Position numbers and translations under genes: made by a program. This document shows, in pieces, positions 1 through 5,466 of a DNA stretch of 5,466 bases. Position 1 is the first letter of the stretch, and the number at the start of each line of letters is the position of its first letter. The notes under the pieces are model-generated. The model saw only the letters and a list, made by a program, of their open reading frames with translations, did no database searches and had not been told where the DNA came from. This DNA comes from Verrucomicrobia bacterium UBA1263 (GTDB taxonomy: Bacteria > Verrucomicrobiota > Verrucomicrobiia > Limisphaerales > UBA1412), in NCBI GenBank assembly GCA_002308515.1, contig DBVN01000097.1, forward strand, positions 416 through 5,881, read 5' to 3'.

Positions 1-1721
1 CCCCCAGCCATTTTTACTGGATCGGCGCCATCCCGGCGATGATCTTTGTGGGTATCTTCATGATGCCGTTCTATTATGGTTCACGTGCGCGTTCCGTTCC
101 GGAATATCTGAAGCTGCGTTTTGACGAAAAAACTCGCGGTTTCAATGCCATTTCCTTCGCGGTGATGACGGTGTTCTCCTCCGGTATCTCCATGTACGCG
201 ATGGGCAAACTGCTGAATCTGCTCCTGGGTTGGGACTTCAATACCTGTGTACTGGTCTCGGCTTTTATCGTATTGGTTTACACGTTCCTGGGCGGTCTGA
301 CCTCCGCTATCTACAACGAGGTCATCCAGTTCTTCCTGATCGTGTTTGGTTTCATCCCTCTGGTTTTCCTGGGCATTTACAATGTTGGCGGCTGGGAAGG
401 CATCAAAGCCCGTCTGGCACAGGAAGGATGGTTCCGCGCGGAGGTGCTGGGCGAGAGCATGAACCCGGATGCGCTGACGCACTCATGGAAGTTTATGGGT
501 GACGCGGCGGCGAACCCGATGGGCGTGGAATGGTTCGGCCTGGTGATGGGCCTGGGCTTTGTGCTGAGCTTTGGTTACTGGTGTACAGACTTCCTGGTGG
601 TGCAGCGCGCTATGGCTGCTAACAGCATGAGCGCGGCCCGCAGAACGCCTCTGATCGCGGCTATCCCCAAGATGTTCTTCCCCTTGCTGGTGATCCTGCC
701 CGGTATGCTGGCGATCGGTATCGCTCCGATGGCGGATAAACTTGTGGAAACAAGAGCCGACACCGCGATCACCCAGCAGATCGAACAGAGTGATCCGGCT
801 TTGGCGGCGCGTTTGGCCAAGTTCAATGTTCCCAGTATTGAAGACCTGACAGTGGCAGGCGGCCGTGGTCTGGTCCCGCCGAAGATCGAGAAGATGAAAT
901 CCACTGAGGATGGTATGGTTGGTGAGGTCGTATTCAAGAAGAAACCGGACGGCACTCCGATCCTGGACAAGACCAATAAACCGGTCGTCGAACTGGATTA
1001 TGACCTGGTCATTCCGATGATGCTGCACAAATACTTCCCGGCGGGTCTGCTGGGTCTGGGATTGTGCGCGCTGATGGCTTCCTTTATGTCCGGTATGGCC
1101 GGCAATACAACGGCTTTCAATACGGTCTGGACTTATGATATTTATCAGAGTTATATCAATAAGAACGCTTCGGACAAACACTATCTGTGGATGGGCCGCT
1201 GTTCGACGGTGGGCGGCATTGTGCTTTCTATCGCGGCGGCGTATGTCGCGGCGAATTTCAACAACATCATGGATATGCTCCAACTGGTGTTTGCCTTTGT
1301 GAACGCGCCTCTGTTCGCGACGTTCATGCTGGGTATGTTCTGGCGCAGAGCGACGGGGCACGGCGCTTTCTTCGGTCTGCTGTCCGGTACACTGGCGGCG
1401 TTCCTGCATCATGGTTTCACTTTGCCTTATGGTTCCGTTACGGGTCTGAAAGGTGGTTTCTTTGGTATCCTGCACACATATCCGAGTGAAATGGCTCAGA
1501 ACTTCTGGGCGGCGATCTTTGCCTGGAGTACCTGCTTCATCGTGACGATCGTGATCTCTCTGCTGACGGAACAGAAGAAGAGACCGGAAGACCTGAAGGG
1601 ACTGGTTTACTCGCTGACACCGAAACCGAAAGAGGATGGTATCCCCTGGTACAAGCAGCCTGCTTATTTGGGCGGCGGTGTGTTAGCTGTGACCCTGGTG
1701 CTGAACATTTTGTTCTGGTAA
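1..1721 (+). CDS. Sodium:solute symporter, SSS/SGLT-like family (5' end missing)
   Basis: The reading frame is open from base 3 through the left edge and ends at TAA 1719-1721, so about 572 residues are visible and the N-terminus (probably the first helix) lies outside; the ATG at 39 is internal, not the true start. The protein is a polytopic inner-membrane carrier with about 12-13 visible hydrophobic segments, expected to import a solute driven by Na+. Family marks include SVPEYLKLRF after an early helix, a FLGGLTSAIYNEVIQ segment matching the GGL...Q signature region of SGLTs, DFLVVQRAMAA (compare the vSGLT QR-AA loop), and ASFMSGMAGN followed by TYDIYQSY in the helix that carries the Na2 site in SGLTs. 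A polar loop of about 93 residues (723-1001) sits between two helices and is probably extracytoplasmic. Sugar-type substrates are a reasonable guess, but substrate cannot be read from sequence. It is followed after 16 bases by a small membrane protein gene, likely in the same transcript. Confidence 0.93.
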   Translation, partial: PSHFYWIGAIPAMIFVGIFMMPFYYGSRARSVPEYLKLRFDEKTRGFNAISFAVMTVFSSGISMYAMGKLLNLLLGWDFNTCVLVSAFIVLVYTFLGGLTSAIYNEVIQFFLIVFGFIPLVFLGIYNVGGWEGIKARLAQEGWFRAEVLGESMNPDALTHSWKFMGDAAANPMGVEWFGLVMGLGFVLSFGYWCTDFLVVQRAMAANSMSAARRTPLIAAIPKMFFPLLVILPGMLAIGIAPMADKLVETRADTAITQQIEQSDPALAARLAKFNVPSIEDLTVAGGRGLVPPKIEKMKSTEDGMVGEVVFKKKPDGTPILDKTNKPVVELDYDLVIPMMLHKYFPAGLLGLGLCALMASFMSGMAGNTTAFNTVWTYDIYQSYINKNASDKHYLWMGRCSTVGGIVLSIAAAYVAANFNNIMDMLQLVFAFVNAPLFATFMLGMFWRRATGHGAFFGLLSGTLAAFLHHGFTLPYGSVTGLKGGFFGILHTYPSEMAQNFWAAIFAWSTCFIVTIVISLLTEQKKRPEDLKGLVYSLTPKPKEDGIPWYKQPAYLGGGVLAVTLVLNILFW

Positions 1722-1724
1722 GAG

Positions 1725-1730
1725 AAAGGA
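1725..1730 (+). promoter_or_regulatory. Ribosome binding site of the small membrane protein gene
   Basis: AAAGGA lies 7 bases before the ATG at 1738, in the short gap after the symporter stop. It is one of the two clearest Shine-Dalgarno matches in the window and supports both the reality and the start of the 71-residue gene. Confidence 0.7.
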
Positions 1731-1737
1731 TTGAAAG

Positions 1738-1953
1738 ATGAATTTAGATATTAGAATCCCAATCGGCGCGATGTTCTCTCTGATCGGCATCCTGCTGGCG
1801 ATCTACGGTCTGATGACCAATGGAGAGCTGATGTATGCCAAGTCTCTGGGAATGAATATGAATCTCTATTGGGGAGGCGCGATGCTGGTTTTTGGCGTAA
1901 TCATGCTCATTTTTGGAGTGTTGACGCAATTCTCCAGCAAAGAGCCGAAATAG
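1738..1953 (+). CDS. Small two-helix membrane protein, putative symporter accessory subunit
   Basis: This 71-residue protein has two hydrophobic segments, about residues 8-26 (beginning PIGAMFSLIGILLA) and 44-63 (beginning YWGGAMLVFG), joined by a short polar turn with the sequence SLGMNMNLYWGG. The N-terminus is short, and the C-terminus is polar with lysines (KEPK), so a hairpin with both ends in the cytoplasm is likely. The start is supported by AAAGGA at good spacing. It sits 16 bases after the symporter stop and before a terminator-like hairpin, so it probably shares the symporter transcript. Small two-helix partners encoded beside SSS transporters are known (for example the DUF4212 and DUF3311 types). 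This one resembles that arrangement but I cannot assign it to either family. An accessory or stabilising role for the symporter is inferred from position and topology only. It could also be an unrelated small membrane protein. Confidence 0.85.
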   Translation: MNLDIRIPIGAMFSLIGILLAIYGLMTNGELMYAKSLGMNMNLYWGGAMLVFGVIMLIFGVLTQFSSKEPK

Positions 1954-1974
1954 CGTGACAGAGGTCAGAGAATA

Positions 1975-2024
1975 AAAGTAGAAATTGAGAGTGGCTGGAA
2001 TGCCGTTCTCAATTTCTATTTTCT
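1975..2024 (+). terminator. Long hairpin with U-rich 3' side, probable intrinsic terminator
   Basis: Bases 1975-1995 pair with 2002-2022 in an unbroken 21-pair stem (three G-U wobbles at 1978/2019, 1991/2006 and 1992/2005) around the six-base loop TGGAAT. The upper stem is closed by GGC/GCC, the middle is GAAATTGAGA against TCTCAATTTC, and the 3' side ends in TATTTTCT. It follows the stop of the small membrane protein by 21 bases, which fits the end of the symporter transcript. The A-rich 5' foot mirrors the U-rich 3' foot, so it could also work on the other strand, but no gene converges on it here. Because it ends only 11 bases before the next start codon, partial read-through or attenuation is possible. 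Confidence 0.7.
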
Positions 2025-2033
2025 AAAAGATCC

Positions 2034-3209
2034 ATGCGTATCTTAGACAAATATATCCTTAAGGAGCTGATGATCCCGCTTTTCTTTTGTATAGCGGGCG
2101 GTCTGGCTTTTTATGTGACATTCGATCTGTTCTCCTGCATGGATGATCTTCAGCGCGGCGGCGGGGGATTCAAAGTCATTTTATGGTATAACATCGCCCG
2201 AATCCCGGAACTGCTGGTGCTGATCCTGCCGCCGGCGCTGCTGCTGGCGCTGCTTTACGCGATCTCCAATCACTCCCGCAATAATGAGATCGTGGCGATG
2301 CGCGCGGCCGGAGTGGGAATATGGAGAATATGCGCGCCTTATATCATGGTCGGCATCATTCTGGGAGTGTGCCTCTTTTATTTGAATGAGACCTGGGTGC
2401 CGATGGGGGCGCGCCTGGCCAAAGATCTGCGCAAAGGCACGAAGCATCAAAAGGAACTGGTCCATGAGAATGTGAATTTCACTAATACGAAGGACGGCAG
2501 GACCTGGAATATAGGTGAGTATCATGTGGAGGATAAACGGCTTGTGCGTCCCAGTGTGGAGTGGCTCAGCCGGACGGAAGACTCTATGGCGCTGAACACG
2601 GTCAAGCTGGAGGCCGAAAGCGCGGAATGGCGGCCGAGTTTCAGTTTTGCCAGAGAAGAGAACGATAACGGCACAGGCTCGAAAGGTGTATGGGAATTCC
2701 ATAATGTTCAGGTCTTTACTTATGCCTCAGATGGGCAGGAATCCATGCTGCCGGTGCCGGAAAAATATGAGACTTTGGAGGTGCCGGAGATAGATGACAG
2801 CCCCGAAGAGATAGAATCCGAGATATTTATTTCCGGATTTGATTCATTCAAATCAGCCCGCAAAGCGAATCTGACCCTGAAAGAGATCGCGACCTATCTG
2901 CGGCTGCACCAGGGCGCGGACAGTCAGCTGGTCACACGCGTCAAAACTTTATATCACTCACGGATCGCGGCGCCGTTCACCTGTCTGGTCGTTGTTTTGG
3001 TGGCACTTCCATTCAGTTTGCAGAGCGGACGAAGGAATGTCTTTGTGGGTGTAGCCAGCAGCATAGTGATTTGTTTTTGCTTTTTTTTGTTGAACGAGGT
3101 AAGTTTAGCGCTGGGCGAGGGAGGATATATGCCTCCCTGGTTGTGTGCCTGGCTGCCCAACGTTCTTTTTGGTGTTGGAGGCTTTGCCGCTGTTAAGAAT
3201 TTGGCCTGA
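2034..3209 (+). CDS. LptF/LptG-family LPS export permease (YjgP/YjgQ)
   Basis: This 391-residue protein has the family layout: three N-terminal helices (about 11-31, 57-77, 100-118), a soluble region of about 190 residues (119-305) that should form the periplasmic beta-jellyroll, and three C-terminal helices (about 310-328, 335-358, 367-387). Family marks are the start MRILDKYILKEL, the PPALLLALLYAISNHSRNNEIVAMRAAG-like stretch at 66-93 (the cytoplasmic loop that contacts the ATPase LptB), and the HSRIAAPF segment at 308-315 entering helix 4. LptF and LptG form the LptB2FG transporter that extracts lipopolysaccharide from the inner membrane. Length is near the E. coli members (about 360-366) with a slightly longer periplasmic part. 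Whether it is F or G cannot be told; only one of the pair is present here. The ATG at 2034 has only a weak AAAAGA upstream, but the N-terminus fits the family. It probably leads the transcript containing nusB. Confidence 0.92.
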   Translation: MRILDKYILKELMIPLFFCIAGGLAFYVTFDLFSCMDDLQRGGGGFKVILWYNIARIPELLVLILPPALLLALLYAISNHSRNNEIVAMRAAGVGIWRICAPYIMVGIILGVCLFYLNETWVPMGARLAKDLRKGTKHQKELVHENVNFTNTKDGRTWNIGEYHVEDKRLVRPSVEWLSRTEDSMALNTVKLEAESAEWRPSFSFAREENDNGTGSKGVWEFHNVQVFTYASDGQESMLPVPEKYETLEVPEIDDSPEEIESEIFISGFDSFKSARKANLTLKEIATYLRLHQGADSQLVTRVKTLYHSRIAAPFTCLVVVLVALPFSLQSGRRNVFVGVASSIVICFCFFLLNEVSLALGEGGYMPPWLCAWLPNVLFGVGGFAAVKNLA

Positions 3210-3286
3210 TCGCGGCACGGATTTTGTTAAGTGTTGCGCCGCTAAAGCATACAATGAGAAAAGCGGTCGTTATTCGATAGATTTTG

Positions 3287-3778
3287 ATGAAAATACGCAG
3301 GTTGGCGCGCGAGCGTGCTATTCAATTTTTATATCAGATAGAACTAAACCCCGATAAGGATGTAGAGGGTGAGCTGGAGAATTTTTGGGAATTGCACCGG
3401 ATGGGGCTGCTTTTCGATGATAAGGCCAAGGCATCCTGGGCGCAGGCTGTCGAACTGCCGCCTCCTTCACCACAAGATCTGGCCGCGAAGGACTTTGCGG
3501 AAGCTCTTTGCAGAGGAGTTCTGGAGCATTTGAAGGAATTGGACGAGACGATCGTCAAGTACGCGAAGAACTGGGATCTGCACCGTATGGCTGTGATCGA
3601 TAAAAATATTTTGCGTTTAGCTATTTACGAAATAATGTTCCGGGATGACATCCCGCCGGTGGTCAGCATCAATGAAGCTGTGGACATCGCCAAGAAATAC
3701 TCCACAGAGGAGAGCGGGAAATTTGTCAACGGCATTTTGGATAAGATCCGGTCGGAAACATTAAGACCTTCACGCTAG
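3287..3778 (+). CDS. nusB: Transcription antitermination factor NusB
   Basis: The 163-residue product has the NusB fold signatures: the N-terminal RRLARERAIQFLYQIEL helix, then NWDLHRMAVIDKNILRLAIYE at about 95-115, and the highly typical INEAVDIAKKYSTEESGKFVNG block at 128-149. NusB with NusE (ribosomal protein S10) binds boxA RNA and supports antitermination on rRNA operons. It is about 24 residues longer than E. coli NusB (139); most of the excess is an acidic/Trp-rich then proline-rich insert at about 32-68 before the DFAEALCRGV helix. The ATG at 3287 is preferred; an in-frame TTG directly before it (3284) is an alternative giving one extra residue. No convincing Shine-Dalgarno sequence precedes either. 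It follows lptF/G after 77 bases and precedes the PHP gene by 32 bases, so co-transcription is likely. Confidence 0.95.
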   Translation: MKIRRLARERAIQFLYQIELNPDKDVEGELENFWELHRMGLLFDDKAKASWAQAVELPPPSPQDLAAKDFAEALCRGVLEHLKELDETIVKYAKNWDLHRMAVIDKNILRLAIYEIMFRDDIPPVVSINEAVDIAKKYSTEESGKFVNGILDKIRSETLRPSR

Positions 3779-3810
3779 ACGGGTTATTTATTGACAGGAT
3801 TGAGCAGAGT

Positions 3811-4701
3811 GTGAGTATTGCCGGGGAAGTTCATCCACATACAGCTTTGCGCCGCGCGTGTGGGGAACATGGCGCGGATCTGCACTTACATTCCATCTAT
3901 TCGGACGGAGTCCACACTCCGAACTGGCTGGTGTCCAAAGCAGTCCACGCGGGTCTGGACTGCATCGCGCTGACCGACCATGATACGGTGGAAGGATGCG
4001 AGGAGACCGCTAAACTCTGTGAAGAGGCTGGTTTAGGGTTTATCCCCGGAGCGGAATTGACCGCTTACGCTTTGAATGAGGAGATCCACATCCTGGGACT
4101 GGGACTGGATATTCACAACGCTGTTTTTCTGGAAAAGATGAACGCTTTTCAGGAAAAACGGCTGGAGCGCATGAAAAAGATGGTGAGTCTCCTGAACCGG
4201 GAAGGCATACCCATTTCCGTGGAGGAAGTGCTGGAGATCGCTAAGTGCAAGGTTCCGGGCCGGATGCACTTATGCCGGGCACTGCTGCTGGGGGAATACT
4301 GCCGGGACCGGGATGAGGTGTTTGCCCGGTATCTGGGTGACGGCTGCGCGGCTTATGTCCCCAAGATGAATTTTTCGGTCAGAGAGGCTATCCGTCTCAT
4401 CCACACGGCGGGAGGAGCGGCCTTGATCGCACATGTGGGCCGTCAGGTAAAAGTTCCCGCGATCGTGGAATACGGGGTCCAGATGGGGATCGACGGGTTT
4501 GAATGTTTTTATCCCCGCCATTCCAAGGCGCTGTGTGAGCGTTTGGTGGCGGTATGCGAAGAGTATCATCTGCTGGTGAGCGGAGGAACCGATTACCACG
4601 GAGTGAAAGATCGAGTGAATATAGGCGCGGTCAAGGTGCCTATGAAATATGTTGAGGAATTAAAACAATGGGATTGTTCCAAAAATTCAAAGATGGGTTA
4701 A
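3811..4701 (+). CDS. PHP-domain metal-dependent phosphoesterase, YciV/TrpH-like
   Basis: The 296-residue protein carries the PHP metal-site motifs in order: DLHLHS at 23-28 with D32, LTDHDT at 54-59, GAEL at 80-83, HILG at 93-96, IAHVG at 206-210, and GGTDYHG at 258-264. The segment PGRMHLCRALL (149-159) and the following YLGDGCAAYVPK match the inserted subdomain typical of the YciV/TrpH branch. Characterised relatives (E. coli YciV/RNase AM, Chromobacterium CV1693) remove phosphate from 3',5'-nucleoside bisphosphates or trim RNA 5' ends; the same chemistry is likely here but the substrate is not shown. Metal ligands appear intact; the usual Pro after the AH motif is Val. The start is GTG 3811, with AGGA (3796-3799) 11 bases upstream; no in-frame ATG lies before the first motif, so the exact N-terminus is less sure. 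The 3' end overlaps ftsY by 34 bases. Confidence 0.92.
   Translation: MSIAGEVHPHTALRRACGEHGADLHLHSIYSDGVHTPNWLVSKAVHAGLDCIALTDHDTVEGCEETAKLCEEAGLGFIPGAELTAYALNEEIHILGLGLDIHNAVFLEKMNAFQEKRLERMKKMVSLLNREGIPISVEEVLEIAKCKVPGRMHLCRALLLGEYCRDRDEVFARYLGDGCAAYVPKMNFSVREAIRLIHTAGGAALIAHVGRQVKVPAIVEYGVQMGIDGFECFYPRHSKALCERLVAVCEEYHLLVSGGTDYHGVKDRVNIGAVKVPMKYVEELKQWDCSKNSKMG
4654..4658 (+). promoter_or_regulatory. Ribosome binding site of ftsY inside the PHP gene
   Basis: GAGGA lies 9 bases before ATG 4668 and is within the last codons of the PHP gene. It fixes the ftsY start at 4668 and supports the 34-base gene overlap, suggesting that translation of the two genes is coupled. Confidence 0.7.
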
Positions 4702-5466
4702 AAAGAACCCAGGAAAAACTGACGCAGGAGATCAAACGTATTTTCACCGGTTCGCCGAAGCTGACGGTTGAGAATATCGAGGATCTGGAAGCGGCGCTTT
4801 TGGGCGGTGATTTCGGTCTCACGCTGACGAACCAGATCGTGGCCGCCGTCCGCAAAGAATATGAGACTCAGGGGCATTCGGGCGCGTCTGTATTTGAGAT
4901 CGCCCGTCGGGAATTGATTTCCTGCTTTCCGGCGGAGTCCGAAGGGCTGAAAGGTATCGAGCAAGGTGTTCCGGTCGTTGTTTCACTGGTAGGTGTGAAC
5001 GGAGTGGGCAAAACGACTACCGCCGCCAAGCTGGCTTACCGTGTAGGGCTGGAAGGGCATAGCGCCATGATGGCTGCCTGTGATACGTTCCGCGCGGCCG
5101 CCATTGAACAGCTCAAGCTGTGGGGGACACGGCTGAATGTGCCCGTGATCTCCGGCAGTTACGGCGCGGACCCGGCGGCTATCGCGCATGACGCGGTCAG
5201 TTCGGCTTTGGCCAACGGGACGCATTATCTTTTCATTGATACGGCGGGCCGTTTGCATACCAAGAGCAACTTGATGCAGGAGCTTCAGAAAGTACACCGG
5301 GTGATGGGCAAAAAGATGGAAGGCGCGCCTCAGGAGACCCTGCTGGTAGTGGATGCCTCGACCGGAATGAACGCCCTCACACAGGCCAGAGAATTTAATA
5401 AAACCGTGCGTTTGACAGGCTTAGTCATCACCAAGCTGGACGGGACCAGCCGCGGCGGTATGGTCA
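4668..5466 (+). CDS. ftsY: Signal recognition particle receptor FtsY (3' end missing)
   Basis: Translation from ATG 4668 runs open to the right edge, giving 266 residues of a protein usually about 300 or more. It has the SRP GTPase NG layout: an N-domain helical bundle (about 1-90) with ALLGGDFG at 43-50, then the G domain with P-loop GVNGVGKT at 109-116, DTFRAAAIEQL at 139-149, DTAGR at 191-195, and TKLDGTSRGG at 255-264. FtsY docks ribosome-SRP complexes at the inner membrane and, with Ffh, hydrolyses GTP to hand nascent chains to SecYEG. The start MGLFQKFKDGLKRTQEKL is the amphipathic, basic type used for membrane contact; there is no long acidic A domain as in E. coli. FtsY rather than Ffh is chosen because of this N-terminus and DASTG-NAL at 229-237, where the usual Gln is Met (M234). 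It overlaps the PHP gene by 34 bases. Confidence 0.96.
   Translation, partial: MGLFQKFKDGLKRTQEKLTQEIKRIFTGSPKLTVENIEDLEAALLGGDFGLTLTNQIVAAVRKEYETQGHSGASVFEIARRELISCFPAESEGLKGIEQGVPVVVSLVGVNGVGKTTTAAKLAYRVGLEGHSAMMAACDTFRAAAIEQLKLWGTRLNVPVISGSYGADPAAIAHDAVSSALANGTHYLFIDTAGRLHTKSNLMQELQKVHRVMGKKMEGAPQETLLVVDASTGMNALTQAREFNKTVRLTGLVITKLDGTSRGGMV

Noticed and set aside
39..41. ATG at 39 as the symporter start
   Set aside because: The frame continues upstream to the window edge with in-family residues (HFYWIGAIPA), and starting here would cut through a membrane segment.
483..1475. A 330-codon open frame on the minus strand inside the symporter gene
   Set aside because: It is antisense to a clear transporter. 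Its translation is rich in His, Arg and Gln with no recognisable domain, as expected for the complement of a membrane-protein gene.
3224..3255. Possible promoter before nusB: TTGTTA and TACAAT
   Set aside because: The -10-like TACAAT (3250-3255) is good, but the spacing of 20 bases to TTGTTA is too long, so I cannot support it as a promoter.
3239..3266. Inverted repeat CCGCT / AGCGG between lptF/G and nusB
   Set aside because: Only five pairs around an 18-base loop with no T-run after it, too weak for a terminator or a structured leader.
3145..3357. A 70-codon plus-strand frame bridging lptF/G and nusB
   Set aside because: It overlaps the end of the permease and the start of nusB in another frame, and its product shows no domain or convincing ribosome binding site.
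3791..3819. Perfect -35 hexamer TTGACA before the PHP gene
   Set aside because: At 16-18 base spacing there is no acceptable -10 (the nearest is GAGTAT), and transcription would begin inside the coding region. Probably chance.
4698..5297. Two minus-strand open frames of about 90-105 codons
   Set aside because: Both lie fully opposite the conserved ftsY coding sequence and have no family-like motif.

Overview
The window is an ordinary chromosomal stretch with every gene on the + strand. It runs from an Na+/solute symporter, cut off at the left edge, to the SRP receptor gene ftsY, cut off at the right edge. LptF/LptG implies an outer membrane with lipopolysaccharide. The style of the symporter, the nusB-to-ftsY neighbourhood and the mid-range G+C (roughly low to mid 50s by eye) suggest a Gram-negative of the PVC group (Verrucomicrobiota, Lentisphaerota or Kiritimatiellota). 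That placement is an inference from memory of gene order and protein style, not a computed one.

Layout. Positions 1-1721 hold most of an SSS-family (SGLT-like) symporter. Sixteen bases later comes a 71-residue protein with two membrane segments (1738-1953), which has its own good ribosome binding site and is probably co-transcribed with the symporter. A long hairpin with a U-rich 3' side (1975-2024) follows and separates this transport unit from the next genes. Then come an LptF/LptG-family permease (2034-3209), nusB (3287-3778), a PHP-domain phosphoesterase of the YciV/TrpH type (3811-4701) and ftsY (4668 to the edge). The PHP gene and ftsY overlap by 34 bases.

How the genes fit together. 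The first two genes look like a transporter and a small membrane partner. The other four form a tightly spaced run of mostly housekeeping functions: LPS export, transcription antitermination and rRNA synthesis, nucleotide or RNA-end phosphate removal, and co-translational membrane targeting. I see no rRNA, tRNA, CRISPR, insertion sequence, phage gene, or sign of recent transfer. I did not find a new biological system. The items most worth a second look are the small protein paired with the symporter, the long extracytoplasmic loop and altered sodium-site region of the symporter, and the hairpin that leaves almost no room for a separate lptF/G promoter.
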